Shown here in pieces: positions 47,004-59,198 of a DNA stretch of 64,000 bases. Source of the stretch: Myrica gale. Its lineage: Eukaryota > Streptophyta > Magnoliopsida > Fagales > Myricaceae. The notes under the pieces are model-generated. The model made no database searches, was not told where the DNA came from, and saw only the letters and a program-made list of their open reading frames with translations. The stretch lies in contig OZ005604.1 of the NCBI GenBank assembly GCA_963930655.1, forward strand, positions 2,552,001 to 2,616,000. The letters are read 5' to 3'. Positions within the stretch are counted from its first letter, which is position 1, and every line of letters starts with the position of its first letter. A program made the position numbers and the translations under genes.

Positions 47004-48434
47004 ATGGCCTCCCTAGCCATAGCCTCTGCCTCCAGAGCCCTTCTCCTCTTCTCCCCCTTCAAAAACCCCATCGCCTCTTGCAAAATTCCGAAACTACCCT
47101 CCTCTATCAGATCCAACCACTGCTGCTGCTACTCCACACAATCGCAATCCCCGCCCTCTGGCCGCCGCAACGTCATCGACATCCTCCAGCAACGCGGCCT
47201 CCTTGAGTCCCTCACGAGCCCCAATCTCCACGACGCTGTTTCGTCCGTCCCCGTCAAGGTCTACTGCGGCTTTGACCCCACCGCTGAGAGCCTCCACCTC
47301 GGTAACCTCCTCGGCCTTATCGTGCTCTCCTGGTTCCAGCGCTGCGGCCACCATGCTGTTGCTCTCATCGGTGGCGCCACCGCCCGTATCGGTGACCCCT
47401 CCGGGAAGTCCCTCGAACGCCCCGAGCTCGACGCTGACACGCTTCAAAAGAACACCGTTGGAATCCACGACACCATCTCCAAGATCCTGTGCACTAATTC
47501 CGAGAATTTTGTGATCCTGAACAATTACGACTGGTGGAAAGAGGTCAGGTTGTTGGATTTCTTGAAAAATGTGGGTCGGTACGCGAGGGTTGGGACTATG
47601 ATGGCGAAGGAGAGCGTGAAGAAGCGGTTGGAATCGGAGCAGGGAATGAGCTATACGGAATTTACGTATCAGCTACTGCAGGGCTATGATTTCTTGTACT
47701 TGTTCGAGAAGGAGGGAGTGAGTGTACAAATAGGAGGGAGTGATCAGTGGGGAAATATAACCGCTGGGACCGAACTGATTCGGAAGATTTTGCAGGTTGA
47801 AGGGGCATTTGGAGCGACATTTCCTCTTCTGTTAAAGAGTGACGGTACCAAGTTTGGAAAATCAGAAGACGGTGCGATCTGGTTGTCCCCGTCGATGCTC
47901 TCGCCGTATAAATTTTACCAGTACTTCTTCTCGGTGCCAGATGCGGACGTGGTGAGGTTTTTGAAGATTCTTACGTTTTTGGAGATGGAGGAGATTGGTG
48001 AGCTGGAGAGGGAGATGGGGAGACCCGGGTACGCCCCGAATAGCCTGCAGCGGAGGCTTGCTGAGGAAGTTACACGGTTCGTGCACGGGGAGGAGGGGTT
48101 GACCGAGGCGATTAAGGCAACCCAAGCGTTGAGGCCGGGGGCAGAGACCAGGTTGGATTGGCAGACGATTGAGGGGATTTCGGAGGATGTGCCATCTTGT
48201 TCTTTGGCGTATAATGAGGTGTTGAATCTCTCGCTGGTAGATCTTTCAGTTTCGGCCGGTTTGTTGGAGAGCAAATCAGCTGCTCGACGGTTGCTGAAGC
48301 AGGGGGGTCTGTACTTGAATAACAGTAGAGTGGATGGGGAGAATAAGATAATTGAGGCAGAGGACATTGTTGATGGGAAGGTTATCCTTCTCTCTGCGGG
48401 AAAGAAGAACAAGGTGCTTGTACGGGTATCTTGA
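47004..48434 (+). CDS. Tyrosine--tRNA ligase, chloroplastic/mitochondrial, single exon
   Basis: It joins tyrosine to tRNA-Tyr in organelles. The 476-residue protein is of bacterial TyrRS type. Residues 1-50 are rich in Ser, Ala and Arg with few acidic residues, a dual plastid/mitochondrial transit peptide by appearance. Class I signature 1 is HLGN at 98-101 (YCGFDPTAESLHLGNLLG), the tyrosine/ATP pocket shows GGATARIGDPSGKS and QIGGSDQWGNI, and signature 2 is KFGKS at 283-287 (KMSKS equivalent). An S4-like RNA-binding domain occupies about 405-470 (AARRLLKQGGLYLNNSRV). The frame is intact and length is as in Arabidopsis (EMB2768, essential for embryos). The 5' part is markedly GC-rich compared with its surroundings, common in plant transit-peptide exons. 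Confidence 0.95.
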   Translation: MASLAIASASRALLLFSPFKNPIASCKIPKLPSSIRSNHCCCYSTQSQSPPSGRRNVIDILQQRGLLESLTSPNLHDAVSSVPVKVYCGFDPTAESLHLGNLLGLIVLSWFQRCGHHAVALIGGATARIGDPSGKSLERPELDADTLQKNTVGIHDTISKILCTNSENFVILNNYDWWKEVRLLDFLKNVGRYARVGTMMAKESVKKRLESEQGMSYTEFTYQLLQGYDFLYLFEKEGVSVQIGGSDQWGNITAGTELIRKILQVEGAFGATFPLLLKSDGTKFGKSEDGAIWLSPSMLSPYKFYQYFFSVPDADVVRFLKILTFLEMEEIGELEREMGRPGYAPNSLQRRLAEEVTRFVHGEEGLTEAIKATQALRPGAETRLDWQTIEGISEDVPSCSLAYNEVLNLSLVDLSVSAGLLESKSAARRLLKQGGLYLNNSRVDGENKIIEAEDIVDGKVILLSAGKKNKVLVRVS

Positions 48435-49908
48435 TTGATTGGTATCTGATTAGGTATTGAGAAACTATCCAATTAATTACGGAATGCTTGCATGCTCAAC
48501 AAAGTTTTGAATTTCATGCTATGTGAAAGACTGTAAAGTTAACCATGGATGATTTATTGGATTGATTTTAAATCTTTGCCATTAACTCTCTATTTGCTTT
48601 TTGAGTATCGTGTCTGCTCCACAATGCTTTGAGTTTCATGCTCGCAGAAGACTTGAAAGCTGATCATGGAATGATAAGTACAATTTCATTATCTCCAAGT
48701 TTTGTGGCCTTTCTTAGTACCCTTTGCTGTACATTTCTTGTTCTTGGCAACAATCTCGTAGCTTGTGGAAGGTAATGGAGAAACATTCATCCAATAGAAG
48801 AGGGAAAAGAGAAACATCCTATTGCCTATGCTGAGTATTCCTGTGACCACTACTTAGGCTATAGGTTTGCTTGTTTCTCCCAGGACCAATCTTGAGTTAG
48901 CCTTTTGACAAGTTGATCTCCAGTGCTTAAAGATAACCAAGTCAAGCCTAGTAGTTTAGGCCATGACAGCCCTTCTCAAGATTGTCACTTCATGGTTGAC
49001 GTGATTCGATGCTTCCTTGAGAGAAGCCCCCAAAGCCTCTTTTTCATTCGCTATGATTTCAGTGATTGTGCTTTCCATTCTCCGCAAGGCCTAGACAGAA
49101 TGCTCTCCAAAGGGGATTCAAGTTCTGGACATCACCCAACTCAGCAGCTAACCATCACAAAACCGAAGCCTGCCACCACTAGATCTATCGAATCAGGGGA
49201 CTGACTGTAACACACAAAACCAAGAAGATTTATAAATCCTTATCCAACAAGGGAGCCATTGCTGGAAACCAACAGCCTTCCACTTCTACTTAAGTAGGTC
49301 CTCCTAGACACTATTATTTGATGCTGTTAGGAATGATTGTAATGCACTTATCACTTGCGAGTGTGAGTAGGGTGCACAATGGTTCAATTCCGTTTCATGC
49401 TAGGTTGAATTATCAAGTGGAGTATACTTGCTTCAGGATCAGGTACACTAAGTTGCTACTTGATGTTTACACATTACAGCTTACGTATAGCTAGCAGAAC
49501 TGTGGGCTAACATTTGCGTTTTTTTTGTTTTTCAAAAGACAGCAGCGGTGTCGGAGTGATTGTAGTGGTGGCAATGACAGACAGCAAGCAGCCTGGTAGT
49601 GGTCGTGTTAGTATAGAGAGACTTGTAATTGTACGTTTTATTGACAGCCTCACTTATAGCTTTGGAATACTATGATCACAACAAGGATAACACCAAACCA
49701 AAACAAAAACAAACATGCTAATAAGGTAAATTTGGTTTATCCGTAATTTATCACATAATTGCCTTGGGATCATATAGGAGAAGAAGTCCAATGAGTTGTG
49801 TGCCCAAGCCGACATATCTGGCCAGAAAAGCTGGAGCATTTCATTCTGGAAGAACGTGCTGCACTGAGTAACAAATGGATAAAAATTCTCCACAATTCAG
49901 ACAGGAAA
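48435..49908. other. 3' flank of TyrRS and intergenic DNA
   Basis: TyrRS 3' untranslated region followed by non-coding sequence. A 93-codon plus frame at 48923-49204 has no recognisable content. Confidence 0.5.
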
Positions 49909-52749
49909 TTAATGATTTAGAATAAAAAGACAGGAAATTAATGAGGATCTTAATCCTAACAGACAATACTTGTACTGGTTGTATTGTATTAAGTTTCTCC
50001 GTCTCCTCCTGTTAACCTTTCTTTGTACTGGTTGTCTTATTCTGAAGGACTTCATCAACCAGTTCTGTTTCCGCGCAAAGACGACCTGCCCGATAATCAC
50101 CCCCAACAACTGCCCCTACTCCATACCCAATCACCACAATTTTCCAACCAACTTCAAATGCAAAACTCGAGTGTTGACTTTCTGAAGGTGGTGAAACATT
50201 TATATCCATGCATTTCTTTGTCAAGAGTCCCCCACACAATCCAGTATTTCCCTCGAAAGAACTGTCTCCGAATGTATCGAATTTTTTACCTCGTGGTACA
50301 GGTCCCGTGAGGTGATTGTAAGAGACATTAATGAAGACTGCCAAGAATGTAAGCTTTGTCAGTTGTTGGGGGATTTCCCCTGCCAACTTGTTTCGAGAAA
50401 GGTCCAGTGCTTCTAGCTCTGTAAGATCCCCTAGAGATTGTGGGATGTGACCAGTGAGAAGGTTATTGGAAAGATTGAGCAACTGAAGCCCCGTTAAATT
50501 CCACAAATTTGTACGTTGCTCGACATATCAATGACTTTGAACAATTCTCTGACCTTCTCATAGAATCGATGGTGCCTTTATTTGTCATGGTGGTAGAATA
50601 AGTATACTCATATGGCCACGAACTGAAATACGAGTTTATCTGAAAATATGCTGGGAGATCTGCAAGTTCCTGCTCTGGCCAATCTCCGAAAAGTTGGAAT
50701 GGCAGCTTGCCACTAAAACCATTGTAGGAGATGTCAAGGATTCGCAGGAAGTGGAACTTAGGACTCTCTATTGGGCCGATGAATTTGTTTGATCGCAGAA
50801 TGAGAACCGCAAACATTGGAAGATTTCCCAACCAAGAAGGAAACATATGGCTAAAATGGTTGTTGCTCAAATCAAGGACCTCTAGCCAAGTGCATCTAGC
50901 CAATGATCTTGGTACGCGGCCTTCGAATCTGTTTCAACCGAGACTTTCCGTCCTCAAGAAGCTTGATTTTTTTCCATTTGGTGGAATACTTCCATGGAAT
51001 CTGTTACCTTGAAGATCAAGCACCGATAGAAAGTCACCAAAACTGTCCGAGCATTGAGGAAGTGAACCACTTGAGTTGTTATTAGACAAATCAAGGACTT
51101 GAAGAGAACTCAGATTGCAAACCACTTTTGGAATATTTCCATTGAATGAATTTTTTGACACATAATAATATTGCTTCATGGAGACTGTGGTCCTTGGAAC
51201 AAATTAGACCTCAGGTCCAAAAGAATCAGATTTGTCCATGGAACGAAAAGTGGATATAATTGGTCAAATTAAACCTGTGAGAAAGTTTTTGGAAAGGTCA
51301 ATACCCCTTAGACTTAGTTTGCTCGAGTTCCACACCCATTCTGGTACTAGACCACGAATGTTGTTACTCGACAGATCCAAATGTTGCAGTGCGTCTTGAT
51401 TTCTTAGGAAACCTGGAAATTTGGCAAAGTTGCAGGAAGACAATCCTAGCTTTTGAAATTTTGGAAGAGTTGCATTGGCACTGGTTTCTTTGATAAGCAA
51501 TGGTCCTTGATTCCCAGAGAGATACAATGCAGATAACTGTTTGAGCTTCGCAAACATTTCAAACTCCAAAGTGCCACTGAAGTAGTTCAGAGAAAGATCA
51601 AGGAATCCAAGATTCTCAAGGTTAAAGATTGAGTTTGCAATTTGGCCTACGAGCTTGTTGCCCTTAAGCCCCAGTGATTGGAGGAGAAATCTAGCGCAGA
51701 GAGTTGGACCATATTTCCTATGGAAGATGGGAGGTTACCCGCAAGATGATTATGTGAAAGTTCAACACCAATGATATTTGTGAGGTTCCCAAGTGAAGAT
51801 GGGATGGACCCAGATAAGTTGCTCGAACTCGCTTCCAACAGAGTCAGGAAGCCGAGGTTTCCCATTGAAGAGGGCAGCTCACCTGAGAACTCCGTCTGAG
51901 AAGAACAACGCCTCAAGAGGACTCCTCCATGTAAACTCGGGCAAGAAACCGGTGAGATTTTCGTTATAATTCAAATCAAGAAAAAGTAAATTTGGAAGCT
52001 TAAATATGTCTACTATACTGGAAATTCTCCATTCAATCGACAGTCGTAGAGAACGAGGAACGTTAAAGAAGACAAATTTGCCAAGGTACTAGGTACCGCG
52101 GAGCTTATGTCTACCCCACCCAAATTAAGCTCTTCCAGTCCAGGCGTGTTAAGTTACCAAGAAGGTTAGCTAGGCTGGGATTTTTGAGTTCCAAAAACTA
52201 GTGTGCAAAAACGAAGTATCAAAGTTGTAACTGAGATCAAGGGCCGCCAAGCGTGACAACTGTGAAACTTCTAGCGGGATCTGACCAGAAAAACTAGAAG
52301 CAGAGAGATTGAGATAAGTCAGGCTCGAAAGATTGCCTACCTGGGGTGGGATGTGAGAGTGTTGGAAGTAATTGTCAGCGAGATTAAGCATTTGGAGGTG
52401 AACAAGGCGGAAAAGGCTGCTGTTGGATCCTACAGAACCATAGAGAGCTGCTACTCAGGTCGAGCGCAATTACATGACCCGTGTCCTCATCGCACAGAAC
52501 ACCATCCCATGAGCAGCAGTTGCTCTTGTCTCCTTCTGCTGACCAGGATGCAACCTTTGGATAAGCAGAAGGATTACGAGAAGCAGACTTGTTTATGATA
52601 AAGCTTTCCTTGAACTCCAACAAGGCTGAGCTTTCATCGTCATGGCACAGGGGTCGCATCAAAGGAGTAGAGAGAGTGGATATAAGATGCAACAACGACA
52701 GTAAGCAAAGAAAGCGCAGGAACATGAAGAGAGACAGCGACAAATCCAT
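49909..52749 (-). pseudogene. LRR receptor-like protein (Cf/RLP type), multiply broken
   Basis: Receptor-like proteins sense pathogen or developmental ligands at the cell surface. The minus strand shows the full order: signal peptide (MDLSLSLFMFLRFLCLLSLL), N-terminal cap with ALLEFKESF and the paired-cysteine block NCCSWDGVLCD, many LRRs (xxLxxLxLSxNxxxGxIP), an island-like gap, final repeats with [19 protein letters not shown], the GNTGLCGG juxtamembrane cap, and a membrane helix with a short basic tail (KVNRRRRRN). At least five lesions are visible: a two-base loss in a CT run near 52440, several frame changes and stops between 52200 and 51600 and near 50520-50940, and a frameshift inside the membrane helix near 50110. 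Length and order show it was once a complete intronless gene. Confidence 0.88.
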
Positions 52750-53835
52750 AATGCTCTACATAATTTGTTTGTGACTTCACTCGTTTACAAGAATAGATAT
52801 GAAGCTACGAGCTTTTATAGACTGGACAAAGACTCTTGTTGCACGGTGTGTCTGTGTTGTAAAATTTTAGTGTTGTTAAAATTTTAGGTATTGGGTTTAG
52901 TGAAAAAGTGAAGAGAGGTAATTTTTTATATTTTTTGTAGTGAATAATAGTGATTTGATGGGGGAGAGAGAGATTATATTGTAATTTTTTATTGTGTTAA
53001 AATTTTAGAGTGTGTAAAATTTTAGGACACAAACGCAGCCTTAATATCAAAAGACGTACTTGACTGGCAATCGCAAGCTTACAAGAGCAGTGGGCCAGAC
53101 TATGTTCATATAAGTCCATCGTGTTTACTCTTTAGTCCCACACAGTAGGTCAAGTCGTTTGCGTGAGTACTCAAGGGAAAAGGAACTTATATCACAAGAA
53201 ATGAGCAGTTGCAACATGTGAAGGAAAAAGATTAAAGGTGAATAATTTAAAGAAACTGTGGAGAGAGTAGGTAGAACCTAAATAGAAACCCAGAAATCAA
53301 CAAAAAAAAAAAAAAAGAGCCCAGAAAACGATCTGACCAGCGGCTTGGGGTCGTCGGCCAATGAAATGGCATTCTTGACGACGTGGGGATCATCGACGAC
53401 CGCGCTCAGCTTCTCCCAAGGACATTCATAGTCGACTTTTTAGCAACCTCGACTTGGGGTGACTTGGGATCATCGTCGGCTTGGGGTGGTCTGCCGATGA
53501 AATGACATTCTTGACGAGGATCATCAACTACCGCTGCTCAGCTTCTCCCAACGACATTCATGGTCGAAGTAGCGAACCATTCCGACAAAAGAGTTGCGTT
53601 GTCGACGACCACACTTTGATGACCCTTTGCCATGGGCCCATGGCTGGCTGGATAACTTCTACCACGATTTTCACCATTTTTATCCGGCGGTCGTGGTTTA
53701 TCACTATTTTCACGTTTAAACTTGAATCAAGATGTCGTTAAGATATGGTCTCTGTGTCCTGTCCGATACTTAATGGTCTTAACACTCAAACGGGACTGGT
53801 CTTCATCAAATGAACGCGATGAGTTGTCTGTGTTT
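52750..53835. other. Intergenic, with one tandem duplication
   Basis: Upstream region of the receptor-like pseudogene, then a roughly 95-bp unit present twice (53341-53436 and 53477-53568; CTTGGGGTCGTCGGCC / CTTGGGGTGGTCTGCC onward). No gene seen. Confidence 0.55.
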
Positions 53836-53845
53836 GACAGTCAAG
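53836..53845. repeat. Target-site duplication, left copy (MULE)
   Basis: GACAGTCAAG, identical to 60284-60293. MULEs usually duplicate 8-11 bp, most often 9; the match could be 9 plus a chance G. Confidence 0.88.
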
Positions 53846-54380
53846 GGGGATGTAAAATTGGAGATCCAGCGCCTCATATAAGAACACGTCAATTAAAATG
53901 CTGAAAGCCCGTTTTGAACTTTCTCCCGACCCGATTGAGGCTGACCCGCAATGAAAATTCAAATCACCCCAATTTCATTTCGCGATTTCTTCCCTTCTCT
54001 TCCCCTGTAACTCTGTAAGTCCCCTGTAACTCTGCAAGAAAACCAGTCTCTCTCAACTACGGAGTCCGTCGGGAAAAGTGGCAAAATTCGTCGTTATCTT
54101 CTGAGGTATGCTTGTCGTCTGCGCCTGAAACTTCAATTCTTAAAACTTTATTTTCATTTCGTTGTCGTTATCTTCTGTCACTTTTCCCAAGTCATGCCCT
54201 TCCCGTAGTCATCAGTTTTAGAAGCTCCAAATCTAGTAATATTAATCACCAGGAGAGAACCATTTTCAAAAGGAATCTTGTTTAATTACTCAAGATTTGA
54301 CTGCCACTAATATATTTGACTTTCCCTGCCATTAATATATTTGACTTTCCCTTTTCCCAAGTCACTCTCCACAATTAATC
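53846..54380. repeat. MULE left terminal inverted repeat
   Basis: Pairs with 59702-60283. It also holds an internal direct duplication (CACCAGGAGAGAACCATT occurs near 54249 and again near 54381). Confidence 0.85.
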
Positions 54381-55166
54381 ACCAGGAGAGAACCATTTTC
54401 AAAAGTTAAGTATGTGTTTGCTTCCTGTTTAGACGAACAAGGGCTGAACCGGGTATGGTTCAAATCTTACTCAGCAAGAAAAAGAAGACGAAAGTTACTT
54501 ACAGTTGTAAAATCCTACACTTCTAAAACTGTGCAGGATTGGGTAAATGACTTCCAATTTAATCCTTTTATCTAGCTGGGAGCACATTAAGTGTTTGAGA
54601 ATATTCCTATAAGCATAAGAAATCTATTAGCACACAGCAAGTTGTTCTTATATCCTGTCCACTCAAAAAGAAAAAATTACTATAACCATACTAGATGAGC
54701 TAAATATTAGAGTGCAAAAACTTTAGACTGTTAGAACATAGAGTTAAATCCTTTAAACTTTAAACTTTAGACTTTATCCTGGAAAGTAAAATAAGTTTAA
54801 ATTCATCTTTTTTTCTGACCACTTGCTGGTTAATTTGATAGAATTTTGTCTTAAGAAATAATTGGTGTATTTGGTTATTAGGTACCAAGAGTATAAATCA
54901 GAGTACGTGCTTTTTTTTATGCTCATAAAGATGAGGAATGGTAGGTTCTTTTTGTTGTTGATTTTAGTTGTTCTCTTTCTACTGTTATGGTTCAGCAATG
55001 TATTTTGAACGTGAACTATTTCTGTAGAGATTATTTTGCACTCATTAAGTTTATTTTTTGACGAAGGTTGAAAGACAAGTACCATCCAACCAATTTACTT
55101 ACAGTGCAGTCATACATGTTGACTGTGCAAAGGTCAATATACGGGCATAGTAACTTTTGAGGGCAT
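54381..55166. other. MULE internal non-coding DNA
   Basis: AT-rich, no gene seen; it also separates the passenger stretch from the left repeat. Confidence 0.5.
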
Positions 55167-55940
55167 TTAGCTGGACAAACTCATGTAAAGTCTGGTTTGG
55201 TCTCTAACTTCGTTTATCCGCCTTTTAGGAGAAGAAACTCCAGAGCCATCATCAGATAAAGACGGATAGCTTGACACGGAAGGCAAGTCATCCTTCAGGA
55301 GAAGAAGATCAGCTTCCACATCAGTATGGGAAAATCTTTGATCCAAGTCTGGGGAGTGAGGTTCTGAAGTGATTTGACGCTGAGCCTCAACATGAATTAG
55401 AATTTGATCTTCTACAGCATGTGCATCCATTTTTACTCCAACGTTAGTTTCAACATCCATAATGCCATTTTGATTTACATTAATGAGTGTAAGTGGATTA
55501 ATAATTTCTTTCTGCTCAATTCCAAACCCTGCTTGACAAGGGGACCGTGCATTTGGATCCTCAGCATTTGAACAAGATCCAACACCTACATGCAGAAGGT
55601 TCAACCTCTGCAGGACTTGAACTCGTAGGAGATAAACATAAATTTGTATCAACAGGGTCTGCGGCGGCAACAATGTCCTTTACAGGCCCTACATGTATGA
55701 TGGTTGAATCAGAGAAATCTACCTGATTGCTTATTTTTCTCCTCTTCTTAATCCCATGTATTTTACCCTCACTAGCTTTGACTGAAACCACGCCATTTGG
55801 AGAACTTTCCATTGCACGATTATCAAGTGATCTAATGGCCCCACCTGCACTTGATCTGCAGAGTGGAGCACTTGATCTGCATTTTGCAGAGTGGAGCACT
55901 TGATCTGCATTTTGAATTCAGCTCTTACATTCAAGATCTG
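55167..55940 (-). pseudogene. Unassigned coding-like stretch inside the MULE (possible captured gene)
   Basis: Two overlapping frames together read as one low-complexity nuclear-type protein. The first part (from 55820) has a basic cluster GIKKRRKIS; the second (to 55167) contains ALVEDQILIHVEAQ-like sequence, Ser/Asp-rich SSYPSLSDDGSGVSSPKRR and ends TRLYMSLSS with a natural stop. The change of frame falls near 55575-55590 at GCATGTAGGTGT, which could be a splice remnant or a frameshift. Just upstream, a roughly 25-bp unit containing GCAGATCAAGTGCTCCA is repeated. I recognise no domain. It may be a captured host gene fragment (Pack-MULE style) or an accessory gene of the element comparable in position to mudrB. 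Confidence 0.4.
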
Positions 55941-56612
55941 CATTTTGCTAAAGCCTCATGATCTGCACTGATGATTTCATGGAAATTCAAGATCTTTTGA
56001 AGCACATTCACATTAAATGTATATTCACAGCAAGCGTATCCTGTTTCTTCCGTTTTACCAGAAAAAGATGAATGTGCTTACCAGGAGATGATTGCTCATT
56101 ACCACATAGAAGAGGGGAAGCAATGAAAGTGTGCAAAAGCTTACTAAAGTTTTACAGCTATACAAGCATTCATAAATGTAATTTTTTTTTAATAATTGCA
56201 GTAATGTTGAAAGGGCTTCCAGTAGCTTTCCGATAGACATGTAAAGATGTAATGAGTTATCTAAGTTGCAGAGGTGGTGTTGGTACCTCTTGTATATTTG
56301 TAATTTGTAATACTCATTACGTAATACATTGACATTTTCTGAGATCATGTTCTTGACTTTTCCAAACAGGTTACAAAACGAGATTATTGTCTTGCTACAA
56401 TAACCAAACACGATTTAAAAAGAGGGTCTTGCTACAATAACAAAAGAAACTGTCAAAGATAGAAATTACAACAACACAACCACAACTTAAGTTATATTTA
56501 AATCTTACAAGCAAAGTTATTGCAACTCCAAGTAAGAGTAGCTCAAGGATAAAAGCATCACAAATGCAAATAATACAAGTTGTGCAACAAAGTTTAGCTC
56601 AAGGAAGGAGCT

Positions 56613-59198
56613 CTACAACTCGCCAAGGCTTCTAAATCGTCCACTTAACGATTCGTCCTCCCCGTCATAGTCCTCCTCGTCCTTTTCCTCGTTGGATGCC
56701 TACGAATAAGGAATACAAAAATTTCAACTTACGGTAATAGTAAATTTAAATTCAACTCTAAGTATCAAATTATAGATTATACCTCCAATTCATCAACTAG
56801 TTGCAAACGACGAGACACTGGTTGTGACCAAGCACGGCCAACTCCACGGCCACGACCACGTGAACTCCTTTGCTCAAGTCCGCTCTTTAATCGCTTATTC
56901 CCTTTATGCTTTGGCTCCCGCGTCTTAAAACCTTTTGCAACAATCTCAATCCCCGTAACAACATCCACTCTAGAACTCACACTAACAGGGGCAGAACAAT
57001 CTTCTTCATCATCATCCAACGACAACTGAGCAAGAAGATCTTCTAGTGCAGCGTGGTTACGCTCAAAGATTGGCCAAGATTTTTTTCTATCCCCATAGCG
57101 CTGAATAGTTGAAGCGTACTGGTTTATATATCTCCTACGGTTTATCACATTTACCAACGTCGGATCAATCGTAGCATGTGACTTGGGGATTGGCGCAACT
57201 GACTGTCTAACATCTTTTCTCCACCTGGCCAGAATATACCCATCAGGAATACACAACTCTCCCTTCTGTTTCAGCACCCATATAATGTGACTGCAGATGA
57301 CACCCACAAAGTTGAACTGTTTACAACTACACTGGTGAAACCCATTCTCCGTCTTGATCACATAGCGCTTTGTTGATGAACAATCATGAGTGCTGTCCCG
57401 GCTGCATACGTGTAACTCAACCTCTTCATTCTCAATACTTTCCCTCCGACAGTCAAATTTAAGATAGCCAACTTTCCGTGCTTGTTCCAAAAAAGTAGTC
57501 AACATAGTGGGAGTGTAGACTTCTGCAACATGATCACATAAAAAATCCCCAAATGGTCCACTGTGTACTGTATCAAGCATATTAAAATTTGCCCGTGACT
57601 CGTTGTATCGTAACTCATCGACTGCTCGTTGGAAATTTTGTAGGAACCGATCCATATTCATAACTGTGTTCAAGTACCTACGTAATGTCGCATTGAAACT
57701 TTCACTTATTTGGGTCGTCTTCTTCCCAGCACAGAAAACATTGCGTACGTACTTTGGCGCCCACTTCTCTCTTTTTTCATATATCCTCTTCAACCATTCA
57801 ATGTGTTGGAGTTTATGCTCCTCAATCATTATACTCCAACATTGTTCAAAGTTATCTACCTCGGGGTCGAACAGAAGCCTTGACCAGTCTCTTTTGAAGC
57901 CTTTATTGCCAAATAATGATCCCAAATTCTTCAATGCATTTTGCGATATATGCCATGCACATAAAAAATGGTGTGTGTCTGGTAGGGCAGATGGGATTGC
58001 TGCTAGCATACCTGCATCTTGATCCGTGAATAGAGATTCGGGAGCCTTCCCATTCATACACTCTACGAATGTTTGAAATAGCCAATTAAATGTTTGCGCC
58101 GTCTCATCAAACAATAAGCATGCCCCGAACACGATCGATTGTCTATGATGATTCACCCCTAGGAATGCTCCCAATGGCCTATTAATGTGAAACATAATAA
58201 TGTAAAACCTAATAAAAAAATAATAACTACTAAATATCAAAATATAAATCACAACCAAATAATATGTGGTGTAAAATTAAATTAAATGTCCAGATTACCT
58301 GTGCTCGTTGTTCGTCCTGTATGTGGTGTCAAATGACACGAAGTCCCCGAATATGGCATAGTCGTTTTGCATGGAATGGTCAGACCAGAAGATGTTAGTA
58401 ATGTGTTCATCTTCATCCATCATGACCCGAAAGAAGAACTTTGAATCTTTCTTCAGTTGATCACCAAACCAATTAACAAGAACACCGGCTACACCAACCT
58501 CCATTGTCTTAGTTCTTATACCGTTTAAATAATTTTTATAGTCCTGATGAGTGAAGCCCAAATGTTGTCTACCCCCAGCTTGCGCCGCCATCAAGTCGTG
58601 GGCCAATTTAGGGCGAATGCCTGCTCTATCTGAAGATATAGCCTCTGCACATTGCAACTCGCTCATGTGTCTTTGAGAACGGAGCATGTGAACTTTCGAA
58701 GGTGTCGCCAACCCATGATTATGTTGCGGATACCATTCGAAGATGAAATACTTTCCATTAGATTGCCGTTGAAAAGTACAACTTGCTAGGCACCCACATC
58801 TTGTATTTCGTCGCTCCCGCTTCACCGGCACAAGCAAATCCTTTTCTTTTTTCATCCCTTATTTACTACAAACAAAAACTCTGGTTGTCCAATATCCATG
58901 TTCTCTATGTTTGAAGCCGGTTTGTTTACGAATACTAAAACCTTTGATTGTTGCATACCGATTGTACCAATCGTACGCATGCTCAACGTCCTTCCACTCT
59001 AAGCTCCAAACATCTACTATCTTCTCGTTGTCTGCTTGTACCATATCACCTACACGAAAAAACTAAACAAATGATTAAACAAGTCTTCATACCATTCAAG
59101 CTGGTCAAATAAAGTACAACCAACTCACCTTCCGGGTTAGAAGTACTACTAGACCCTCGTCTAGTGATATTGGGATTGATCCCTTCCATTTCAGCCAT
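56613..59198 (-). pseudogene. FAR1/FHY3-related MULE transposase, 4 exons, one nonsense codon
   Basis: Exons 59198-59129, 59049-58299, 58178-56783 and 56699-56613 have GT-AG borders and total 2304 nt, giving 767 residues, the usual FAR1-related length. Domain order: FAR1 DNA-binding zinc-finger region (YDWYNRYATIKGFSIRKQTG, CGCLASCTF, FEWYPQHNHGLATP), MULE DDE transposase domain (NYAIFGDFVSFDTTYRTN region for the first Asp; PESLFTDQDAGMLAAIPSAL for the second), then a SWIM finger CSCKQFNFVGVICSHI and an acidic C-terminus. The only lesion found is TAA at 58859-58861 where the family normally has a glutamate codon (SKxGMKKEKD). Domesticated relatives FHY3/FAR1 act in phytochrome A signalling; here the inverted repeats and target duplication show a transposon copy, not a host factor. 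Confidence 0.88.

Noticed and set aside
47094-48472. Antisense frames across the TyrRS gene
   Set aside because: GC-rich codon bias of the sense gene leaves open antisense frames; no domain is present.
56777-59198. Annotation as a host FAR1/FHY3 transcription factor
   Set aside because: It sits between 0.55-kb terminal inverted repeats with a 10-bp target duplication, so it is a transposon gene.
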